NCBI GenBank assembly: GCA_902462525.1
Contig: CABQCA010000138.1
Span: 1-6,258 of the forward strand
Direction: 5' to 3'
Source: an uncultured Porphyromonadaceae bacterium
Lineage (GTDB): Bacteria > Bacteroidota > Bacteroidia > Bacteroidales > Muribaculaceae
Length of the DNA: 6,258 nucleotides
Shown here: in pieces, positions 1 through 5,337 of the stretch
Layout: each line of letters starts with the position of its first letter
Position numbering within the stretch: the stretch's first letter is position 1
Position numbers and translations under genes: made by a program
The notes under the pieces: model-generated
Seen by the model: only the letters and a program-made list of their open reading frames with translations
Told to the model about the DNA's origin: nothing
Database searches by the model: none

Positions 1-21
1 GATTAACAGAGAATCTACCGT

Positions 22-1272
22 ATGCTTTACTACCTTTTCAATATCCTGCAGGAATCCGGCTTTCCCGGGGCGCGGCTGATGAACTACATCACCTTCCGCT
101 CGGGTGCCGCGTTCGTGCTTGCGCTGCTGCTTGCCGTATTCGTCGGCATCAAGATAATCCACCGTCTTCAGAAAATGCAGATCGGCGAAATAGTCCGCGA
201 CCTCAGTCTCGAAGGTCAGATGAAGAAAACGGGCACGCCCACCATGGGCGGCGTCATCATCATTCTGTCGATAGTGCTGCCGTGCCTGCTTGTGGGCAAT
301 CTCACCAATGTGTACATGCTCCTGATGCTGCTTGCCACTGTCTGGCTCGGCTCAATAGGCTTCGTCGACGACTACATGAAACTTCGCAAACACAACAAGG
401 ACGGCATAAAGGGCAAATACAAAATCATCGGTCAGATCGGCATAGCCCTTATTGTGGCCGGAGTGATGTACGGCAACCCCGACATTGTGCTGGTGGAAAA
501 CAACGAAATAATAAGCAGCGAAACCAACCGTGTGGAAGAAGTGGTGTACGGCAACGAAGTAAAAAAATCGCCCCAGACCACCATTCCTTTCGTTAAGAAC
601 AACAATTTCAACTACTCGTGGCTCACGGCATGGGCAGGCGACTACGCCGATACTCTGGGCTGGGTTGTGTTCTTCCTCATCACGGTATTCCTTGTCACGG
701 CCACAAGCAACGGCGCCAACCTCAACGACGGTCTCGACGGCATGACCGCCGGCCTGTCGGCGATAGCAGGCGTGGCTCTGGCGGTGATGGCCTATCTGGG
801 AGGGCACCTCATCTACTCGTCATACCTTAATATAATGTATGTGCCGGGCAGTGAGGAACTTGTAGTGTACATGGCGGCCTTCGTCGGCGCGCTCATAGGC
901 TTCCTGTGGTACAACGCCTCGCCTGCACAGGTATTTATGGGCGACACCGGCAGCCTCATGCTGGGCGGAGTAATAGCCATTTTCGCTATCCTCATTCACA
1001 AGGAACTGCTTCTGCCTGTGCTATGCGCGCTGTTCTACATCGAAGACCTTTCGGTAATCCTTCAGGTGGCATATTTCAAAAAAACAGGCGGACGGCGTAT
1101 CTTCAAGATGACACCTCTGCACCATCACTTCCAGAAAGACGGCAACGCCGGTATCGATGCTCTGATACAGCGGCCTCTCCGCGCCATTCCCGAGTCGAAA
1201 ATCGTGACCCGCTTCTGGATTATAGGCATCATTCTTGCCGCCGTAACATTTGTAACCCTTAAGATTAGATAA
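22..1272 (+). CDS. mraY: Phospho-N-acetylmuramoyl-pentapeptide transferase (lipid I synthase)
   Basis: This integral membrane enzyme transfers phospho-MurNAc-pentapeptide from UDP to undecaprenyl phosphate, making lipid I on the cytoplasmic face of the membrane. Visible family motifs, in order, are TPTMGG (72-77), the paired aspartates in FVDDYMK (Asp116-Asp117), NLNDGLDG (233-240), FMGDTGSL (305-312, with the conserved Asp308) and the MraY-specific histidine signature PLHHHF (365-370). About ten hydrophobic segments span residues 30 to 413. At 416 residues it is some 55 longer than the Escherichia coli enzyme. Most of the excess is a hydrophilic stretch around 154-200, between two membrane segments, which I recall as usual for Bacteroidales. 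The start is the first ATG after an in-frame stop at 4-6, and the N-terminus up to NYITFRS matches the family. No clear Shine-Dalgarno is present. The preceding gene, outside the window, is probably murE. All key residues appear intact. Confidence 0.98.
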   Translation: MLYYLFNILQESGFPGARLMNYITFRSGAAFVLALLLAVFVGIKIIHRLQKMQIGEIVRDLSLEGQMKKTGTPTMGGVIIILSIVLPCLLVGNLTNVYMLLMLLATVWLGSIGFVDDYMKLRKHNKDGIKGKYKIIGQIGIALIVAGVMYGNPDIVLVENNEIISSETNRVEEVVYGNEVKKSPQTTIPFVKNNNFNYSWLTAWAGDYADTLGWVVFFLITVFLVTATSNGANLNDGLDGMTAGLSAIAGVALAVMAYLGGHLIYSSYLNIMYVPGSEELVVYMAAFVGALIGFLWYNASPAQVFMGDTGSLMLGGVIAIFAILIHKELLLPVLCALFYIEDLSVILQVAYFKKTGGRRIFKMTPLHHHFQKDGNAGIDALIQRPLRAIPESKIVTRFWIIGIILAAVTFVTLKIR

Positions 1273-1280
1273 GAGGAGTT

Positions 1281-1316
1281 TTGTTAGAGTTTATAAAGTG
1301 TATAAAGTTGAAAAAG
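1281..1316. repeat. AT-rich 9-bp tandem repeat, four units
   Basis: Four consecutive 9-mers can be read in register: TTGTTAGAG, TTTATAAAG, TGTATAAAG and TTGAAAAAG, and a decayed fifth (TTAAGATAA) follows. Each of the four ends in AG and three of them in AAG. The array starts eight bases after the mraY stop codon. Its plus strand contains no cytosine. It lies between two co-directional genes and does not look coding. The units are too diverged for simple recent slippage. I recall similar TTTATAAAG-type arrays in Bacteroidales intergenic regions but cannot confirm this here. Its function is unknown. Confidence 0.65.
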
Positions 1317-1334
1317 TTAAGATAATAGTTTTCA

Positions 1335-1355
1335 GGGGCGAGGAGCGAGGGCCCG
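1335..1355. repeat. G-rich 7-bp tandem repeat, two to three units
   Basis: GGGGCGA is followed directly by GGAGCGA and then by a third unit (GGGCCCG) that keeps only the leading G run. With only two clear copies this would be weak evidence by itself. It gains weight because it sits between a 9-bp array on the left and an 8-bp array on the right, with hardly any unrelated sequence in between. The last three bases of the third unit overlap the first unit of the 8-bp array. Function is unknown. Confidence 0.45.
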
Positions 1356-1424
1356 TCAGCCCGTCAGCCTAACCTCCTAACCTCCTAACAGCCTAACTTC
1401 CTAATCTCCTAACTTCCTAAACCG
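1353..1424. repeat. 8-bp tandem repeat array, nine units, abutting the murD start codon
   Basis: Nine contiguous 8-mers fill 72 bases with no gaps. Two are identical CCGTCAGC units. Seven have the form CTAANNNN: CTAACCTC twice, then CTAACAGC, CTAACTTC, CTAATCTC, CTAACTTC and CTAAACCG. The last unit ends at 1424 and the murD ATG begins at 1425. The CTAACAGC unit shares its last half (CAGC) with the first two, which links the two unit types. From 1369 to 1423 there is a single G on the plus strand. Because 8 is not a multiple of 3, the TAA in each CTAA unit moves frame by frame, so stop codons occur in all three forward frames. No Shine-Dalgarno is left in front of murD. Period and register are seen directly; any role in translation or transcription is inference. 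Confidence 0.88.
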
Positions 1425-2774
1425 ATGGACAGTAAAAAACGTCTTGTAGTGCTCGGCGCCGGCGAAAGCGGCACCGGAGCCGCTATTCTGGCAAAAGACA
1501 AAGGCTTCGATGTATTTCTGAGCGATTCGGGCCGCATAGCGCCCAAATACCGCGATATTCTCGTAACCGAAGACATCGCATTCGAAGACGGAGAACACAC
1601 CATGGAACGTGTTCTTGCCGCCGATGAAATCGTGAAAAGCCCCGGCATACCGCTCGATGCTCCGGTCATCAAGGCTGCGATAGCAAAAAACATTCACATA
1701 ATCAGCGAGATAGAGTTTGCCGGCCGCTACACCGACTCGAAAATGGTGTGCATCACCGGCAGCAACGGCAAAACGACCACCACGATGCTCATACACCACA
1801 TTCTCACCGGTGCGGGCATCGACGCCGGCCTCGCCGGCAACGTGGGCCACAGCCTCGCCTATCAGGTGGCGCGCGCACCGCACCCCGTCTACGTAGTGGA
1901 ACTCAGCTCATTCCAGCTCGACAACATGTACGACTTCAAGGCCAACATCGCCGTGCTGCTCAACATAACCCCCGATCACCTCGACCGCTATGACCACCTG
2001 ATGCAGAACTATATAAACGCTAAGTTCCGTATTCTCCAGAACATGACACCTCAGGATATGTTCATCTTCTGGAAAGACGATCCCGTGATCACGGCCCAGC
2101 TGGCACGCATCACCACCGAGGCGCACCGCCTGCCATTCTCGGAACACAAAGAGGACGGCTCGGCAGCATACATCGACGCCGAAAATGAACTGATTTTCAA
2201 CACTCCCGGCACATCGATGGCCATGCCGCGCGCCGACCTGGCCCTCAATGGTCTCCACAACGTGTTCAACTCCATGGCCGCCGGCCTGTCGGCATGCGCT
2301 CTGGAGATACGCAAGGAGGACATACGCCGCGCTCTGGAAGACTTCACCGGCGTCGAGCACCGTCTCGAAGCGGTGTGCGACATCGGCGGCGTACACTACA
2401 TCAACGACTCCAAGGCCACAAATGTGAATTCGTGCTGGTATGCGCTCGAAGCGATGACAACTCCGACCGTCCTCATTCTCGGTGGAAAGGACAAGGGCAA
2501 CGACTACTCCGAAATCCTGCCGCTGGTCAAGGAGAAAGTGACTGCCATCGTGGCCATGGGTGCGGACAACAAGAAAATAATCGATTTCTTCACCCCGCAT
2601 GTAGGGCACATAGCCGACACACACAGCCTCACCGACGCCATCGATGCCTGCCGCGGATTCGCACGGCCCGGCGACACAGTCCTTCTGTCGCCCTGCTGCG
2701 CCAGTTTCGACCTCTTCAAAAGCTATGAGGACCGTGGGCGACAGTTCAAGGACGCCGTCCGTGCGCTGAAATAA
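1425..2774 (+). CDS. murD: UDP-N-acetylmuramoylalanine--D-glutamate ligase
   Basis: This cytoplasmic ATP-dependent Mur ligase adds D-glutamate to UDP-MurNAc-L-Ala, the second stem-peptide residue. The N-terminal UDP-binding fold opens with GAGESGTG (11-18). The central ATPase domain carries the P-loop TGSNGKTTT (111-119), NVGHSLA (139-145), ELSSFQLD (159-166) and the HLDRYD segment (185-190). Lys200 in NAKFRI corresponds to the lysine that is carbamylated in this family. GLHN (276-279) and the C-terminal domain follow, with EHRLE (311-315), NDSKATN (327-333), GGKDKG (353-358) and the closing LSPCCASFDLFKSYEDRG signature (421-438). The length of 449 residues is normal. The start is fixed: the nearest upstream in-frame stop is TAA at 1410-1412 in the repeat array, and no ATG, GTG or TTG lies between it and 1425. 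The repeat occupies the space where a ribosome binding site would normally be. Confidence 0.98.
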   Translation: MDSKKRLVVLGAGESGTGAAILAKDKGFDVFLSDSGRIAPKYRDILVTEDIAFEDGEHTMERVLAADEIVKSPGIPLDAPVIKAAIAKNIHIISEIEFAGRYTDSKMVCITGSNGKTTTTMLIHHILTGAGIDAGLAGNVGHSLAYQVARAPHPVYVVELSSFQLDNMYDFKANIAVLLNITPDHLDRYDHLMQNYINAKFRILQNMTPQDMFIFWKDDPVITAQLARITTEAHRLPFSEHKEDGSAAYIDAENELIFNTPGTSMAMPRADLALNGLHNVFNSMAAGLSACALEIRKEDIRRALEDFTGVEHRLEAVCDIGGVHYINDSKATNVNSCWYALEAMTTPTVLILGGKDKGNDYSEILPLVKEKVTAIVAMGADNKKIIDFFTPHVGHIADTHSLTDAIDACRGFARPGDTVLLSPCCASFDLFKSYEDRGRQFKDAVRALK

Positions 2775-2786
2775 ATCAAAAGTAAC

Positions 2787-2816
2787 TGTAGGGGCGCAAA
2801 ATATTGCGCCCCTACA
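2787..2816. repeat. Perfect inverted repeat (13-bp stem, AATA loop) in the murD-ftsW spacer
   Basis: The left arm TGTAGGGGCGCAA is the exact reverse complement of the right arm TTGCGCCCCTACA, with a four-base AATA loop. It would form a strong hairpin in RNA or single-stranded DNA. It begins 12 bases after the murD stop codon and ends 45 bases before the ftsW start. No T-run follows on either strand (AAAACACC after it on the plus strand), so it does not fit a canonical intrinsic terminator. As I recall, hairpins built on a TAGGGGCG arm occur in many copies in several bacterial genomes as REP-like or small palindromic elements. That would make this a dispersed repeat insertion that may stabilise or partly attenuate the operon mRNA. 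Copy number elsewhere in the genome cannot be seen here. Confidence 0.85.
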
Positions 2817-2861
2817 AAACACCTCCAAGACAACAAATAACCCTAAAAAAACGATCTGACG

Positions 2862-4217
2862 ATGGATTCTCTCGCCTCTCTCGAAATTCCGGTTGAAAAA
2901 ACCGACAGCAAAATCCGCGTACGCACCGACCATCACCTGTGGGGTACATATATTCTGCTGGTAATCATAGCGATAATCGAACTGTTCTCAGCTTCTATCC
3001 AGGAAGTTACGGACGGCAACATCTTCATGCCCATCATGCGCCACGGAGCCTTTCTGCTCGGCGGACTCATTTGCATGATAGTACTCCAGAAAATCCACTA
3101 CCGCTACATCTACGGCCTCATACCGATCTATGTTGTTTTCAGTATCGGCATCATGGTTGTGGTGCTTCTGTGGGGTGTGGAAGTAAACGGCGCCAGGCGC
3201 GCCGTCACCATCGGAGGCACCATGCTGCTTCCGGCCGAATTCATGAAACTCGCGGCAGCTTTGGGCATGGCCTGGATTCTGAGCCGTAACCAGGAGAAAG
3301 GCCGGCGCGACGTGACGGTGCGCGGCCTTGTCTACAGCCTCATCTTCATGTTTGTGTGCGCGGGAGTGCTCTTCACGCAGGGTCTGTCGAACACCATCGT
3401 GGTGGTGGCCATTTGCTTCTCGATGATGCTTATCGGCGGCATGAGCTGGAAGAAATTCGGCATCGCCCTGCTTGTGACATTAGCGCTCGGAGGTGTCGCT
3501 ATCATTTACAAGACTCATGGCAAATCGGATCGACCGCTGACACCGAGGCAGGAAATGACTTACCTTCTCAATAAGGAAAACCCCAAAGACATAGAGGGCA
3601 ACGGCCGCGGCACCACATGGCGCCAGAGGGTGGAACGCCACTTCCGTTCCAACAAAGAAAACGAGGCATTCTCGCTCGACAACCAGCAGGAACAACTCAG
3701 CTACATAGCCCAGGCTCACGGCGGCCTGCAGGGCTGCGGCATAGGGCGTTCGCGCGAAAACGCGCGCCTGCCGCTGGCGTTTTCCGACTACATCTACGCC
3801 ATCATTATCGAGGAGATGGGCCTCTTCGTGGGTCTGGGAATCCTGATATGCTATCTGTGGATTCTCGGCCGGAGCGCCAAGCTCACCATGTGCTTCAAGC
3901 AGACGCTGCCTGGCGTGCTCGTCATGGGTTCGGCATTCACCATAGTCTTCCAGGCGCTGTTCCACATGGCCATAGTGTCGGGTGTGTTCCCCGTGTCGGG
4001 CCAGCCGCTCCCTCTGATATCGAAAGGCGGTATTTCGGTGCTGGCCACGTCGCTGGCTTTCGGCGTGATGCTCAGCTGCTCGCGCCATGCCGCACGCAAC
4101 ACCGACACCGGCGCCGACCAGCGCCTCGAACTTGAGCTTCTCCCCGAAAAGGCACAGAGTGAGAACCCGGCCATGATGGAAACAAAAGCAAAGAATGAGA
4201 AAGATGAAACAGACTGA
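2862..4217 (+). CDS. ftsW: Septal peptidoglycan polymerase of the SEDS family
   Basis: FtsW is a multi-pass membrane glycosyltransferase that polymerises lipid II at the division septum together with its cognate class B penicillin-binding protein. A hydrophilic N-terminus of about 27 residues precedes roughly ten membrane segments, the first near 28-45. Family landmarks are NGARR (109-113), PAEFMKL (124-130), a large extracytoplasmic loop at about 217-305, and FSDYIYAIIIEEMG (307-320). Asp309 there aligns by motif with the catalytic aspartate of E. coli FtsW (Asp297). The SEDS signature FPVSGQPLPLISKGG spans 376-390. The segment TQGLSNTIV (172-180) lacks the PDxG-type motif of many homologues, which I read as lineage divergence. 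A charged tail (about 411-451) extends into the cytoplasm. ATG 2862 is the first start after an in-frame stop at 2844-2846. Dcw context and neighbouring murG favour FtsW over RodA. Confidence 0.95.
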   Translation: MDSLASLEIPVEKTDSKIRVRTDHHLWGTYILLVIIAIIELFSASIQEVTDGNIFMPIMRHGAFLLGGLICMIVLQKIHYRYIYGLIPIYVVFSIGIMVVVLLWGVEVNGARRAVTIGGTMLLPAEFMKLAAALGMAWILSRNQEKGRRDVTVRGLVYSLIFMFVCAGVLFTQGLSNTIVVVAICFSMMLIGGMSWKKFGIALLVTLALGGVAIIYKTHGKSDRPLTPRQEMTYLLNKENPKDIEGNGRGTTWRQRVERHFRSNKENEAFSLDNQQEQLSYIAQAHGGLQGCGIGRSRENARLPLAFSDYIYAIIIEEMGLFVGLGILICYLWILGRSAKLTMCFKQTLPGVLVMGSAFTIVFQALFHMAIVSGVFPVSGQPLPLISKGGISVLATSLAFGVMLSCSRHAARNTDTGADQRLELELLPEKAQSENPAMMETKAKNEKDETD

Positions 4218-5337
4218 AAAAAGCCCGCATCCCCTGCGCATGCTCATCAGCGGCGGAGGCACAGGCGGACATATTTTTCCGGCGCTGTCGATAGCGGCAG
4301 CAGTGCGGCGGCGTCACCCCGAGGCCGAAATCCTATTTGTGGGCGCCGACAACCGCATGGAGATGGAACGCGTGCCGGCAGCCGGCTACGAAATTGTAGG
4401 ACTGCCAGTAAGCGGCTTCGACCGCCACAACCTGCTGCGCAATTTCGGCGTGCTTCTGCGACTGTGGAAAAGTATGCGCAAAGCCCGGAAACTGGTGCGT
4501 GAATTCAGGCCCGACATCGCCGTCGGCGTGGGCGGCTACGCCAGCGGCCCCACACTGAAAGCCGCTCAGAAGGCCGGTGTGCCTACCCTGATACAGGAGC
4601 AGAACTCATATCCGGGAGTTACCAACAAGCTGCTGGCCGCCAGAGCCGACGTCATCTGCGTGGCCTACGAAGGCACCGAGCGCTTCTTCCCTGCCGAAAA
4701 AATAGTGATGACAGGCAATCCCGTGCGCCCTGCTCTCTTCGCCTGCAAGGCCACACAGACCGAGGCAAAGAAAGCTATGGGCTTCGACCCCGGCAAGCCG
4801 CTTGTGCTTCTCGTAGGCGGCAGCCTCGGCGCCCGCACCCTAAACAGCGCCATGATTTCGGCCATCGAGAACGGCGACTGCGAACAAGTGCCCTTCCAGG
4901 TGATGTGGCAGACCGGAAAAACCGATTCCGACCGCTGCATGCAGGTGATGAAAACCTGTAATCCGACGGGCGTAAAAGCGTCGGAGTTCATCGCCGATAT
5001 GGCTATGGCCTACCGCGCGGCCGACCTTGTAGTGAGCCGTGCCGGAGCCGGCACCATCAGCGAACTCGAACTTCTCGGCAAAGCCGCAATTCTGGTGCCA
5101 TCGCCCAATGTCGCCGAAGATCATCAGCGCCACAACGCCGAAGCGCTCGCCGACCACGGCGCCGCCGTAATGGTGCTCGACAAGGAAGCCGCCGCCGACC
5201 TCTGGCCGCAGATGTGCCGCCTCGCCTCCGACAGCAAGGCCCTCGCCGGCCTCAGCGAAAATATCAAAAAAATGGCTCTTCGCGACAGCGATGAGAAAAT
5301 CGTCGACCGCATCGACGCACTCACCCGACAGAAATGA
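4195..5337 (+). CDS. murG: UDP-GlcNAc:undecaprenyl-PP-MurNAc-pentapeptide GlcNAc transferase (lipid II synthase)
   Basis: This peripheral membrane glycosyltransferase of the GT-B fold adds GlcNAc to lipid I, making lipid II on the inner membrane face. The N-terminal acceptor domain has the first glycine-rich loop GGGTGGHIFP (20-29, with conserved His26), the second loop GVGGYASGP (111-119), and QEQN (134-137). The C-terminal UDP-GlcNAc domain has GGSLGA (208-213), SRAGAGTISE (281-290) and VPSPNVAEDHQRHNA (301-315). The length of 380 residues is close to the usual 355-380. An in-frame stop at 4174-4176 limits the start to ATG 4195 or a second ATG at 4204. Both lie inside the end of ftsW, giving a 23-nt or 14-nt overlap, so translation is probably coupled to ftsW. 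Neither start has a strong Shine-Dalgarno. The residues before LRMLISGGG are poorly conserved in the family, so the choice is uncertain by three residues. Confidence 0.97.
   Translation: MRKMKQTEKSPHPLRMLISGGGTGGHIFPALSIAAAVRRRHPEAEILFVGADNRMEMERVPAAGYEIVGLPVSGFDRHNLLRNFGVLLRLWKSMRKARKLVREFRPDIAVGVGGYASGPTLKAAQKAGVPTLIQEQNSYPGVTNKLLAARADVICVAYEGTERFFPAEKIVMTGNPVRPALFACKATQTEAKKAMGFDPGKPLVLLVGGSLGARTLNSAMISAIENGDCEQVPFQVMWQTGKTDSDRCMQVMKTCNPTGVKASEFIADMAMAYRAADLVVSRAGAGTISELELLGKAAILVPSPNVAEDHQRHNAEALADHGAAVMVLDKEAAADLWPQMCRLASDSKALAGLSENIKKMALRDSDEKIVDRIDALTRQK
5334..5337 (+). other. ATGA stop-start overlap of murG and murC
   Basis: The murC ATG (5334-5336) shares bases with the murG TGA (5335-5337). 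This four-base arrangement typically goes with termination-reinitiation coupling, which would link synthesis of the two enzymes. The bases just upstream (CCCGACAGAA) hold no Shine-Dalgarno-like sequence, which makes reinitiation more plausible than independent ribosome entry. The coupling is an inference; the overlap is seen directly. Confidence 0.85.

Noticed and set aside
1..21. 3' end of an upstream gene such as murE
   Set aside because: Only 21 bases are available. A TAA at 4-6 could be its stop codon, but the reading frame cannot be verified, so no feature is called.
1273..1424. CRISPR array or internal promoter in the mraY-murD spacer
   Set aside because: The units are 7 to 9 bp with no unique spacers, so this is not CRISPR. 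I found no match to the Bacteroidota -7 element (TAnnTTTG) with a suitably placed -33 TTG.
2787..2830. Rho-independent terminator after murD
   Set aside because: The hairpin is strong, but the bases after it are AAAACACC on the plus strand, and the minus-strand continuation also lacks an immediate T-run.
1908..2936. A 342-codon open frame on the minus strand opposite murD and the start of ftsW
   Set aside because: It lies antisense to a fully motif-supported murD. Its translation is rich in Val, His and Gly without a recognisable domain, as expected when GC-rich codons with biased third positions are read in reverse.
3480..4262. A 260-codon open frame on the minus strand opposite the ftsW 3' half
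   Set aside because: The sense strand encodes the catalytic and signature regions of FtsW. The antisense translation has no family features.
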